This document shows, piece by piece, positions 1-10,600 of a DNA stretch of 64,000 nt (the stretch's first letter is position 1; the number at the start of each line of letters is the position of its first letter). This DNA is from Taudactylus pleione (taxonomy: Eukaryota; Chordata; Amphibia; Anura; Myobatrachidae): positions 729,001 through 793,000 of the forward strand of contig JAUIMM010000637.1 of the NCBI GenBank assembly GCA_031769625.1, in the 5' to 3' direction. The notes under the pieces were generated by a model. It saw only the letters and a list, made by a program, of their open reading frames with translations. It was not told where the DNA came from and made no database searches. Made by a program: the position numbers and the translations under genes.

Positions 1-252
1 GCATCACTGCACACTGGGGAGGGGGGGTGCAGTGATTCTCTCGACCTGTTCTTTTCCGCTGTGCACTTTCTTATCTGCTGTGCACCCTATTGTGATCACC
101 ATCCCAGTAGGTAAAATATCAACAGCTTCTACTTATCATTTTATAGAATCTACTTGGCAAATGCTAGCTAGAAGCTAATTGGTTGCCATGGACGACTTCT
201 CCTCGTGTTCACTTCTCCACTCTTTAGAAGGTTTCAAACATTCCCTCCCTAA
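1..252. other. No gene recognised; possible old MITE debris
   Basis: No convincing coding signal. The part from about 125 to 210 contains wording (agaatctacttggc, agctaattggttgcc) that resembles the arms of the GGGGTATATTTACTAA MITE family seen at 1941 and 41299. It may be a decayed relative, but no ends or target duplication are visible. Confidence 0.3.
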
Positions 253-579
253 AGCCGGCCATACACGGTGCGATATGCACTGTGCGACGCGACAGGGGAA
301 CCCGACGTCCGACATATCGGGTGGTCGCCACACACAGAGCGGTCAGGTGGCCGACCACCCGATATGCTGGCTCCCCCCTCCCCCACCCGCATAGCACTGC
401 ATGGGATCGCACATTACATCCCCAGATCGATTGAACCTGCAGTAAGATTTGGGGGTGTGATGTACAACCCCATAAGTGCGCGCACTGGCCGATATCATGC
501 CCATACATGGCGCGATATAGCAGCCAAATCGTACCAGTCAGTCGGATCGGCTGCTTTATCGCACCGTGTATGGGTACAT
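253..579. mobile_element. MITE with CCATACACGGTGCGATA inverted ends
   Basis: The left end reads GGCCATACACGGTGCGATA and the right end, on the opposite strand, reads ACCCATACACGGTGCGATA. A TAA trinucleotide flanks both sides (250-252 and 580-582). Non-coding, 327 bp. A 3-bp TWA-type target duplication suggests a PIF/Harbinger-type MITE; the superfamily is inferred from target size only. Confidence 0.7.
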
Positions 580-1218
580 TAAGTCTTCTTTCTCTTACAT
601 GAACCATTGTAGCCAAATAGAAAAACAAAACACATTAAAAAATTCACATTATAGCAATGCTGCCACTTTGTTTTGCTACCCAAGACTCACGTTCAAACTC
701 TAGCCAATAGCAAGCGGCTAGCTTGGGAGAACGTTTTTGAATGTTGTTGGCATATGGAGTGCTCTACTGCATTGGCTCCATGATGCTCCTGTGCCTGAAG
801 CATCAGTCCTTTACCAAGATCGCTGCCAACAGTACTACTGCGCATGCGAGGTGCCATTTTGTAACCATGTTAGAGTGCAACAGTACTACAAGCATGTGTA
901 TTACTGACCTCCGGGGAAGACCTGTATTATCCCGCATATACTGCTGCTGTCATACATGACCGGATAGTCTGCTGTATGCTCCACTCCATCTCAGCTGTCT
1001 GCTAGTGTTACTGTGAGTACTGCTGTAGAAAACTTGCACTGCTATACACCCAATAAGTATGTCTCAGTACTGTTTCCGCTGGTATTTACTATTGTTCATC
1101 TTGTGTATACCACAGGATAGTACACTCATATCAACAGATTATGGGTCCAGACAACTAAAAAGCCAGATGTACAGTCACCACAAGTGCCATAGAACACTTC
1201 ATGTGAGAAAAGCAAACA
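580..1218. other. No feature recognised
   Basis: No inverted ends, tandem repeat or recognisable protein similarity. It lies directly upstream of the Copia-like gag relic and could hold that element's LTR or leader, but I see no TG...CA-bounded repeat to support this. Confidence 0.3.
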
Positions 1219-1784
1219 GTGAGGGTGCAGAGGGACTCAGCATACAACATGCACGTAGTAGCTGCATCCACCATGGGCTTCATGTACTCGGAGATTCAGA
1301 GAACTATGCCAAATGGAAGTTCACAATGGAAATGCAACTTAAGTGTGAGAGGCTGTGGAAAATGTATATTGATCCAGGTGACAGTCCTATCCCTGATGAT
1401 GTAGATAAAGCTATGGGAACAATAGGTTTAAGTGTTGAACAACATGTTTATTCTGTCATTCATGGGAAGAGTCTTATGAGAAGAAATAATCTGAGGCAGT
1501 TATTGTATAATACTGTTTAGTGAATGCACAAGTATGATCGATAAGATGATGTCCATACCTCAGTAATTAATGTCTGTAGGAGTCCAAGTCGGTGACGAGG
1601 TGATTGCAATGGTGATGCTACAGAACATGACACCTGAATTTAATTTCCTAACAGTAGCATTAGAAGCTAATACAGCCAAGCTATATACAGAGATACTCAG
1701 GAAAAAAACAGTTGCAGTTCCAAGAACAAGTGGCAAATGAGTTAAGTGTTTAGAATACTACATTGCACACTAAGGTAGGGGTGG

Positions 1785-1932
1785 GCAATAAGCCGCCCCC
1801 CAGCTGTTGTAGAACTACACATCCTAACATGCCCTGCAACAGTTTTGCTATTTGGCCATGCTAAAATTGTTGCAATGCATGCTGGGATTTGTAGTTCAAC
1901 AACAGCTTGAGGGCTGCTTATTGCCCACCTCA
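1785..1932. mobile_element. Short MITE with GGTGGGCAATAAGC inverted ends
   Basis: GGTGGGCAATAAGC on the left is mirrored by GCTTATTGCCCACC on the right. The interior is partly palindromic around an AGCTGTTGTAGAACTACA / TGTAGTTCAACAACAGCT pair. It includes GCATGCTGGGATTTGTAGTT, which on the other strand matches the ZNF143/SBF type motif ACTACAANTCCCAGCATGC. No clear target duplication. It interrupts the gag relic. Confidence 0.65.
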
Positions 1933-1940
1933 TACATTAA

Positions 1941-2114
1941 GGGGTATATTTACTAAAGTGCTGTTTTTTAGAAGTGGAGTTGTTTTCCATAGCAACCAAT
2001 CAGATTCTATTTATCATTTATCTAGCACCTTATAAAAGATAATACACGAATCTGAATGGTTGTCATGTGCAACAAATCCACTTCTAAAAACCTGCACTTT
2101 AGTAAATATACCCC
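1941..2114. mobile_element. MITE, GGGGTATATTTACTAA family (copy 1)
   Basis: Starts GGGGTATATTTACTAAAGTGC and ends GCACTTTAGTAAATATACCCC, a near-palindrome of 174 bp that can fold into one hairpin. The interior includes GCAACCAATCAGATTCTA. The second copy at 41299-41475 shares ends, interior and length. Flanking trinucleotides are TAA and GAA, so the target duplication has decayed or differs by one base. Confidence 0.8.
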
Positions 2115-2263
2115 GAAAAGTGAAAAGGCCAGAAAATTTAACTACAAGTGTTATGTATGTCATAAGACAGGACTCAGAGTGCCTGAATGCAAACTGAAAA
2201 AACACAAGTGTAACAGCAAAGTTAGGTCAGCTTTAAGTGTCACAGACATAAATGACTTGGAAA

Positions 2264-2360
2264 TTCACTGGGTGGATCAGTAGAATTCACTAAGTGGACC
2301 GTGAAAATGCACTGGGTGGACCATGGAAACTCACTGGGTTGACCACTGATGTGCACTGGT
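2264..2360. repeat. Tandem repeat, 22-bp unit, about 4.4 copies
   Basis: Units begin at 2264, 2286, 2308, 2330 and 2352, each carrying a variant of CACTGGGTGGACC. It sits at the 3' end of the gag relic and is interrupted by stops in the relic's frame. Confidence 0.75.
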
Positions 2361-3556
2361 ACTATATGTTTTGGCTAGTCAGCAAATGATGATTTCCAGA
2401 CTGGGTAATGAATGTGAATATATGAGTGAAACTTGATGAGTGTTTTCCTTATTCCACAGAGGATGTTCCTTCAAATATCATTTGAATCTGGCCCAAGTTG
2501 CTATATTATTCTATGCACTTGAATGTTAGAAACGTGTATAAAATATGAACTGTCATGATTCGTTTAGCAACGACTGTGGAAGCTGAAGTTTATTTTAACA
2601 TGTAACACTAGATGGTGCTGCAATCTAATTCATTCTGTTTAGTATCGTCAGTGGCTACAAAGTGTACACAGTAATCAGTGGCAGAACTAGAAAGTATTCT
2701 GCTCCATGGAAAATATGGGGGATGCCGTTGAAGAGCAGCAGGTCATAAAGCAGAGAATATCAGCTGGGACACTGGTTGAAGTTCAACCGGTTATAAACCG
2801 GAGAATAGGACCTGGGGCGGGATGCATGACGCATGGCATTTGGGATACGATGCATCCTGACACTCTTCACACGCATGCCGGCGTTAATTACGTCGGTATG
2901 TATGACGGAAAACACAAAGGACAGCTCTCTTGGTCAGAGCTGTCCTTTGTGATTGAGGGACTTCTGGGCCTATGGTGGGTGTGGGAGGTGCTGAGAGGTA
3001 TCTGACTGGATTCCTCCCAGGGGGCGTCGCAAATAGAAGCCCATGGGCATTTTTCCTTTAGTACATCCCAGCCCAAATCTGCTATTCATGGACTGTACAT
3101 GAATTGTTTGATGTGTGGGAACCTTTTTTGTATATTCCAGGAATTAGGCCAGATCCGTACAGGTCAACCAAGCTCAGCTCTTTTATACAGTGAGATATAC
3201 TGTAATACTGATTTGCTTTAGTTTTGACCTCCTGTTTCATGAAAACAAAATGAATAAATTGTCAAAGTCAATTGTCTGATTAAAGTGATTTTACTTTCTC
3301 AATCAACTGCTCAATGGGCGAAGGAACTAGTTGGTTGATTTCAGTCTGTCTGCTCTAAAATAAACTGGACAATGAGTTTATGTCACCTGTAGGAGGTGCA
3401 AGAACCTCACTTAACAGCAATGACAGTCTAGTGGTATGGCTTCCTTTATTTAATTTTTACAAGTCCTTAAGTGAACTAATGTGATGCTAAATCAATCTCA
3501 AGTGCATCGTCACTGCTATTGCCACCTGCATGTGGCTTGCAGGAGGCATGGAACGG
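2361..3556. other. No gene recognised; contains one perfect hairpin
   Basis: AT-rich, no credible coding frame. The only structure I find is the inverted repeat at 2913-2951, described separately. Confidence 0.35.
2913..2951. repeat. Perfect 16-bp-stem hairpin
   Basis: The arm CACAAAGGACAGCTCT (2913-2928) is exactly mirrored by AGAGCTGTCCTTTGTG (2936-2951) around a 7-nt loop. No poly-T tract follows. It could be the centre of a palindromic MITE or a short RNA hairpin; nothing in the sequence decides this. Confidence 0.7.
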
Positions 3557-3780
3557 CACCCTGCAGCCTGTAGCGCTACCACAGAGCCTTGGATACTGTG
3601 GGTAGGCACCCTGCAGCCTGTAGCGCTACCACAGAGCCTTGGATACTGTGGGCAGACACCCTGCAGCCTGTAGCGCTACCACAGAGCCTTGGATACTGTG
3701 GGCAGGCACCCTGCAGCCTGTAGCGCTACCACAGAGCCTTGGATACTGTGGGCAGGCACCCTGCAGCCTGTAGAGCTGCC
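3557..3780. repeat. Tandem repeat, 50-bp unit, about 4.5 copies
   Basis: CACCCTGCAGCCTGTAGCGC recurs at 3557, 3607, 3657 and 3707 and, with AGAGC in place of AGCGC, at 3757. Units 1-4 differ by only one or two bases (GGTAGG, GGCAGA, GGCAGG endings), so the array is well homogenised. Confidence 0.9.
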
Positions 3781-3992
3781 CAGAGCACCCTTAGTACACT
3801 CCAGGTAATGCTGGACTTCCCTCATTGGCGGCCCCTGGTGCACTGCCTCCCTGTTACGGCGCTGTGTGCCACCCTCCACCCATTATAAAAATGCCCATGA
3901 CATAGTGCATCTGCTTGCGATTCACCTTAGTCTTTTCTCACTGACTGCTGAATGGTTGTTACTGGGTGTCAAATTTGCGTTCGCACGTAAGA

Positions 3993-4376
3993 CATACTTG
4001 CCTACCCTCCCGATTTGGTCGGGAGCCTCCCGAAAATCGGGTGCCGCTCCCGACCTCCCGAGAAGGCAGGCAAGTCTCCCAGCAGCTGCCGTCCCCTCCT
4101 GCCCCCCACCGCAATTACAAGAAGCTCCCGGCAGCGGGGGGCCTGTGACGCGATTCACGCAGAATTGTGTAATTTTGGCCCCACCCCCTGCTTCACACTG
4201 CCTGTAATATTGGCAGTGTGTAGCGGGAGCGGAGCCAAAATGACGCGATCGCGTGGCTCCGCCCGCAAACTCTTGTAGTCTGGCCGGCCCCGCCCCCGTT
4301 TGCTGGCCACGCCCCCTAGTCATGCCGATCTGGCTGCTCCTTCCCGGAAGGGGCAGCAAGATAGTCGGCAAGCATG
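3993..4376. mobile_element. hAT-type MITE with 8-bp target duplication
   Basis: An exact 8-bp direct repeat ACGTAAGA flanks the element (3985-3992 and 4377-4384). The ends are imperfect inverted repeats: CATACTTGCCTACCCTC on the left, CATGCTTGCCGACTATC read inward from the right. The interior is GC-rich, with self-complementary CCCGATTTTCGGG-like stretches and no transposase. An 8-bp duplication is the hAT hallmark. Size 384 bp. Confidence 0.85.
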
Positions 4377-4384
4377 ACGTAAGA

Positions 4385-5745
4385 GGAGCGTCACAGGTGT
4401 GTGCGGGGAGTTGTGACTTCTTCTGGGTTGAGCTTATGCAGAGGTCACTCCTTTATCAGTCGGATATTCTGCACCAAGCATGGGGTAGGTATAAGTGCCA
4501 TCACCAGTGATGGCGGCAGCTCTTGCTGGGCTTGGCGGTCGCATAGAACACAAGCAGATGATTGCATAGGAAGCAGCCGAAGTTGCAACCACTTTAGGTG
4601 CCACTCAGAAGCTGGCCCTGTGCCTCTAACTGCGCCATTTTGCCCTTGGCAAGCAAAGAAGAGAGAGAGAGTGTGAGCACAACATATGGCGAGGACGGGT
4701 GCATACTCCATGTTTTGGAGAACCATCAGGTTGTGCAACATATTTAACAGAATGTGCTGTGAACTGAAAACATGGTGGTGGGGTAATAATAATGCAGGGG
4801 AAGGAAGAGATAGTTGTTACAAAAATACAGAAATTCAAATATCTCAAAAATCTTTAATCGCAACCAAACAGAAAATGTACAAACAAAACAGTATTCTTTC
4901 TTCTATTTATATTGGGTGTAAGTTACATCCAATAATTAGTATTAACAATGAAAAACATGTTTTTCAGAGCACCATTTTATCATACACAGTGAAATTTATC
5001 ACTCGTTTTGGTGATAAAACTTATTAGTATATGGGGGCCTTAATCTTTTCATTTTTGCCTTCATTCCAGAGTAAAGATTTATTATCATTCTGTAGTTTAG
5101 CCTCTTCTTTTTAATTTCTTATATTTGCCTCTAGTTTTATCTGGTCTTTAATGGGCGTATGAGTAACAGCTTGCCTCCAATATTGTCTAACAACTTGCCC
5201 CAAGTGACGTCAGATAACCAAGATGGCCGTAGTTTGATTTCCATGCTTCAATTCACAATTATACAATGATAATAAATACACTAATGGTCTGTGATTCTAA
5301 CAAAATGAATGGTAAACCCCTCACCTTTAACAGTCCGGCTAAGATATGACCTCAAATCTAGGTGAAAAATATTACTTTGGGAAAAGGAGTTTGTTTAGGT
5401 GCCTATTACATAACCACTTCTGCGTTAGCGTCGTTTCGCTGAGCACTGACGCTAACATGTTCAATCTTGCTCCCAGTCGCACAAGCCGCAATGCGACATG
5501 GGCGTGGTTTTAGATTCATTGTAACAACTAGCTCCGCCTTCCCCTACTTGTTGAGGCATAAAGCTGACTACCTTTGCATGCACTCTATAGTAATATGGAT
5601 ACACTGTACTGGTGCAAGGTGCAGCAGCAGCAACGCTGTTATTTAAGACGAACTATATAGTACAAAGGAAAATACTTTGCGCATCTGTCAATCATATAAG
5701 ACCCAGTGACCAGCATACAGACTCCATCCTACTAATGACACCAGT
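4385..5745. other. No gene or element recognised
   Basis: About 1.36 kb without recognisable coding content. It holds a short perfect inverted repeat GTTAGCGTC / GACGCTAAC near 5423-5455 and a CRE-like TGACGTCA near 5206-5213. Neither is supported by further context. Confidence 0.3.
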
Positions 5746-5753
5746 GTCTGATG

Positions 5754-6126
5754 GGAATCGGTATGTAATATTGACAGGTGGTCAGAATCCAGACGCCTGG
5801 ATCCCGACAGGTTTTACGAATCTGACACTTGGTGGTCAGCATGCTAACCCTCCACCTCTCCCTACCCTAACCCTAGCCCTCCCTCCCTGGTGCCTCAACC
5901 TACCTGCCCCTGAGTGCCTAAACCTAACCTCCCCCTTCCCGCACCCTAAATCTAACCCTCCCCCCTTAGTGCCTAACCCTAACCCCTAAACCTAACCCTA
6001 TGCTACTTACCTTCGGTATCCCGGCGGTCGGGATGCCGGCGCCAGGATTCTGACCAGCATCGGTATTTCGGCGCTGGTAAGGTAAGCGTCGGCACCTCCA
6101 GACCGCCGGAATGCCGAACACATACC
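5754..6126. mobile_element. hAT-type MITE carrying telomere-like CCCTAA tracts
   Basis: GTCTGATG is repeated exactly on both sides (5746-5753 and 6127-6134), an 8-bp target duplication. The terminal similarity is short: GGTATGT lies at the right end read inward and slightly inside the left end. The interior from about 5850 to 6001 is a C-rich tract with many TAACCCT / CCTAACC blocks resembling degenerate vertebrate telomere repeat. 373 bp, non-coding. Confidence 0.7.
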
Positions 6127-6134
6127 GTCTGATG

Positions 6135-7117
6135 CCCGTCACACCACAGTTCCTGCAGCACAGTGCTTCCTCCTACCTCTGTTAACAAACTTAGGTGTTG
6201 TGGCTGCTGCGTACTCACCAATAGTTCAGATTATAACAGTACAGTCCTGAATTGTGGGTGGGGCTTAGTGTCTGGGGGGTGTGGTTGAGCAAGTTAAAGA
6301 CAGACTAATTTTCTCCAGAATTTAGATCTGCAATCCATCCCAAAGCAGCACCTTATTGGCTCCTGTGTAGTACGGGATCCCATGCTGCGGTTTATCCAAT
6401 CAGCTTCCAGCCGAGCTATTTATATTCAACTGCCCTAGTTTGTGCGCTGACAAAAACTAGCCCATCATATAAAGCTGAGACAAAAGCAATGTGTTTATCC
6501 TCAGAAACTTTGGCTTCTTGGCATAATCCCCCACTGGGCAATTGTTGTGTTCGTGTATTTGGGGGAGGGGGGGGGCGGTATTGACAGAAGTGAGTAACAT
6601 GTTTTGGGATTCCTTCTCTTTTCTGGCTTTCTGTTGTGATAGTGAGTACTTTTAATCAGTTGTTATGAAACACTGGACTGTCATATTGCCATATTCTTTG
6701 AGTTAATGGTACAGTATATTCCTAGGTGTGTTGCTAAGATTTATGATGGTCAGTTATTACTTTCATGTAACGGTCAGACAAGCTATTATACTATAGTAAA
6801 CCGGCTGTTTGTTACTCCCACCACACACTGTATGACCTTCCCTCATGCCGGTCCATTCTATGCCGGCCATTAAGAAGAAAATCACTAATTTGGGGGGGTC
6901 TGTTTATAAAAGTACGATCAGCCAAAAATCCAGCGGAGAATGGCTGCCAGAGGAATCAAAACAAAGCTTTTTCCTGCAAAATTAGCGCCATATCAGGATG
7001 GTGTTGCCTTCAATACCTTTAACATGGGATCCAGGGCCTTATTCAGAGCTAAACGCGATGTTTTCCGATGTAGAGATATTAGTAGTCACAAAGGAGTTCC
7101 TTGCATATATCCATATA
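6135..7117. other. No confident gene; a small TATA-preceded reading frame runs into the hAT insertion
   Basis: TTTATAAAAG at about 6902-6911 lies upstream of an ATG at 6940 in a good initiation context (A at -3, G at +4). The frame from 6940 is open for 59 codons until the hAT element begins at 7118. After the target duplication it would continue about nine more codons before a stop. I recognise no protein family. It may be chance. Confidence 0.25.
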
Positions 7118-7277
7118 TAGGGGTGAGCGGGTTCGGATTTCTGAAATCCGAACCCCCCCGAGCCCCCCCGATCCGAGTCCGATCCGAGTCAGGCTCGACT
7201 TTTCCCGCCTGACTCGGATCTGACATCGAGGCAAAACGTCATCATCCCGCCTTCCGAATCTCGCGGGTTTTGGATCC

Positions 7278-7320
7278 TATATAAGGTACCCGCGTCGGCG
7301 CCATTTTCTCACTCGGCTGT
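7278..7320 (+). promoter_or_regulatory. Core promoter of the hAT transposon: TATA box and YY1-like motif
   Basis: TATATAAG at 7278-7285 is followed by GCGCCATTTTCT at about 7299-7310, where a transcription start with a YY1-type GCCATTTT motif would be expected. The same arrangement occurs in the unrelated hAT derivative at 60465. It is the only TATA box between the element's left end and the transposase outside the repeats. Confidence 0.55.
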
Positions 7321-7628
7321 GGACAGTGAAGAGGGAGGGTGGGAGTTAGTGCTGTGTAGTGTAGTGTAGTGTAGTGCTGCTGTTGTCCACAACTTCAAAG
7401 TCCATAGGGGCTGGCTGTGTTGTGCTGTGCTGCTGTTGTTAATAGGGGCTGTGTCCACTACTTCAAAGTCCATAGGGGCTGGCTGGACTGTGTTGTGCAG
7501 TCAGTTCTCCATAGGGGCTGTGTCCACTCCAAAGTCCTGTGCAGTGTCCCAGTCCTAAAGGGGTGCTGTAGTGTTGTCCAGGGGGTGCTCTGTCCATCAG
7601 GGGTGCTCCCCCCAAGTGCTAAAAAAAT

Positions 7629-10600
7629 AATATATTTTCTGTGTTTGTGAATTGTGTGCGCAGTAGCCGCACGTGCATCAACAAAGTAGTGCCAAGCGTG
7701 CGCCTGTGTCATAAGTAAAGGGCCGGCTGGCTTGACCGTTAAAGGGTGCTGTAACCCCCGAAAGTACACTCCAGTCCAAACCCAAAAAAAATTATTTTCT
7801 GTGTTTGTGAATTGTGTGCGCAGTAGCCGCACGTGCATCAACAAAGTAGTGCCAAGCGTGCGCCTGTGTCATAAGTAAAGGGCCGGCTGGCTTGACCGTT
7901 AAGGGTGCTGTAACCCCCGAAAGTACACTCCAGTCCAAACCAAAAAAAAAATTATTTTCTGTGTTTGTGAATTGTGTGCGCAGTAGCCGCACGTGCATCA
8001 ACAAAGTAGTGCCAAGCGTGCGCCTGTGTCATAAGTAAAGGGCCGGCTGGCTTGACCGTTAAGGGTGCTGTAACCCCCGAAAGTACACTCCAGTCCAAAC
8101 CAAAAAAAAAATTATTTTCTGTGTTTGTGAATTGTGTGCGCAGTAGCCGCACGTGCATCAACAAAGTAGTGCCAAACGTGCGCCTGTGTCATAAGTAAAG
8201 GGCCGGCTGGCTTGACCGTTAAGGGTGCTGTAACCCCCGAAAGTACACTCCAGTCCAAACCAAAAAAAAAATTATTTTCTGTGTTTGTGAATTGTGTGCG
8301 CAGTAGCCGCACGTGCATCAACAAAGTAGTGCCAAGCGTGCGCCTGTGTCATAAGTAAAGGGCCGGCTGGCTTGACCGTTAAGGGTGCTGTAACCCCCGA
8401 AAGTACACTCCAGTCCAAACCAAAAAAAAAATTATTTTCTGTGTTTGTGAATTGTGTGCGCAGTAGCCGCACGTGCATCAACAAAGTAGTGCCAAGCGTG
8501 CGCCTGTGTCATAAGTAAAGGGCCGGCTGGCTTGACCGTTAAGGGTGCTGTAACCCCCGAAAGTACACTCCAGTCCAAACCTAAAAAAAAATTATTTTCT
8601 GTGTTTGTGAATTGTGTGCGCAGTAGCCGCACGTGCATCAACAAAGTAGTGCCAAGCGTGCGCCTGTGTCATAAGTAAAGGGCCGGCTGGCTTGACCGTT
8701 AAAGGGTGCTGTAACCCCCGAAAGTACACTCCAGTCCAAACCAAAAAAAAATTATTTTCTGTGTTTGTGAATTGTGTGCGCAGTAGCCGCACGTGCATCA
8801 ACAAAGTAGTGCCAAGCGTGCGCCTGTGTCATAAGTAAAGGGCCGGCTGGCTTGACCATTAAAGGGTGCTGTAACCCCCGAAAGTACATTCCAGTCCAAA
8901 CCAAAAAAAAATTATTTTCTGTGTTTGTGAATTGTGTGCGCAGTAGCCGCACGTGCATCAACAAAGTAGTGCCAAGCGTGCGCCTGTGTCATAAGTAAAG
9001 GGCCGGCTGGCTTGACCGTTAAAGGGTGCTGTAACCCCTGAAAGTACACTCCAGTCCAAACCAAAAAAAAATTATTTTCTGTGTTTGTGAATTGTGTGCG
9101 CAGTAGCCGCACGTGCATCAACAAAGTAGTGCCAAGCGTGCGCCTGTGTCATAAGTAAAGGGCCGGCTGGCTTGACCGTTAAGGGTGCTGTAACCCCCGA
9201 AAGTACACTCCAGTCCAAACCAAAAAAAAAATTATTTTCTGTGTTTGTGAATTGTGTGCGCAGTAGCCGCACGTGCATCAACAAAGTAGTGCCAAGCGTG
9301 CGCCTGTGTCATAAGTAAAGGGCCGGCTGGCTTGACCGTTAAGGGTGCTGTAACCCCCGAAAGTACACTCCAGTCCAAACCTAAAAAAAAAATATTTTCT
9401 GTGTTTGTGAATTGTGTGCGCAGTAGCCGCACGTGCATCAACAAAGTAGTGCCAAGCGTGCGCCTGTGTCATAAGTAAAGGGCCGGCTGGCTTGACCGTT
9501 AAAGGGTGCTGTAACCCCCGAAAGTACATTCCAGTCCAAACCAAAAAAAAATTATTTTCTGTGTTTGTGAATTGTGTGCGCAGTAGCCGCACGTGCATCA
9601 ACAAAGTAGTGCCAAGCGTGCGCCTGTGTCATAAGTAAAGGGCCGGCTGGCTTGACCGTTAAGGGTGCTGTAACCCCCGAAAGTACACTCCAGTCCAAAC
9701 CTAAAAAAAAATTATTTTCTGTGTTTGTGAATTGTGTGCGCAGTAGCCGCACGTGCATCAACAAAGTAGTGCCAAGAGTGCGCCTGTGTCATAAGTAAAG
9801 GGCCGGCTGGCTTGACCGTTAAAGGGTGCTGTAACCCCCGAAAGTACACTCCAGTCCAAACCAAAAAAAAATTATTTTCTGTGTTTGTGAATTGTGTGCG
9901 CAGTAGCCACACGTGCATCAACAAAGTAGTGCCAAGCGTGCGCCTGTGTCATAAGTAAAGGGCCGGCTGGCTTGACCGTTAAAGGGTGCTGTAACCCCTG
10001 AAAGTACACTCCAGTCCAAACCAAAAAAAAATTATTTTCTGTGTTTGTGAATTGTGTGCGCAGTAGCCGCACGTGCATCAACAAAGTAGTGCCAAGCGTG
10101 CGCCTGTGTCATAAGTAAAGGGCCGGCTGGCTTGACCGTTAAGGGTGCTGTAACCCCCGAAAGGACACTCCAGTCCAAACCAAAAAAAAAATTATTTTCT
10201 GTGTTTGTGAATTGTGTGCGCAGTAGCCGCACGTGCATCAACAAAGTAGTGCCAAGCGTGCGCCTGTGTCATAAGTAAAGGGCCGGCTGGCTTGACCGTT
10301 AAGGGTGCTGTAACCCCCGAAAGTACACTCCAGTCCAAACCAAAAAAAAATTATTTTCTGTGTTTGTGAATTGTGTGCGCAGTAGCCGCACGTGCATCAA
10401 CAAAGTAGTGCCAAGCGTGCGCCTGTGTCATAAGTAAAGGGCCGGCTGGCTTGACCGTTAAAGGGTGCTGTAACCCCCAAAGTACACTCCAGTCCAAACC
10501 TAAAAAAAAATTATTTTCTGTGTTTGTGAATTGTGTGCGCAGTAGCCGCACGTGCATTAACAAAGTAGTGCCAAGAGTGCGCCTGTGTCATAAGTAAAGG

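Larger units (their letters stand above)
1240..2280 (+). pseudogene. Copia-like gag relic, interrupted by two MITEs
   Basis: Three disconnected coding blocks read like the Gag of a Ty1/Copia-type retrotransposon. About 1285-1470 gives GDSENYAKWKFTMEMQL and a following KCERLWKMYIDP, the N-terminal gag signature of tryptophan followed by a hydrophobic helix. About 1570-1738 gives VGDEVIAMVMLQNMTPEFN, matching the family's segment before the Leu-rich helix, in another frame. About 2123-2280 gives a degraded zinc knuckle, CYVCHKTG followed by PEC, with the expected histidine missing. Stops and frameshifts separate the blocks, and MITEs at 1785-1932 and 1941-2114 separate the last two. No protease, integrase or RT follows. 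A domesticated gag is unlikely given the breaks. Confidence 0.55.

Noticed and set aside
1785..1932. Exact 3-bp or 8-bp target duplication for this MITE
   Set aside because: The flanks (GGTA and ATAC) can be matched only with one or two bases, so I do not claim a duplication or a superfamily.
3922..4371. 149-codon minus-strand and overlapping plus-strand frames
   Set aside because: They lie within a GC-rich hAT MITE bounded by an exact target duplication; stop codons are rare there because of base composition.
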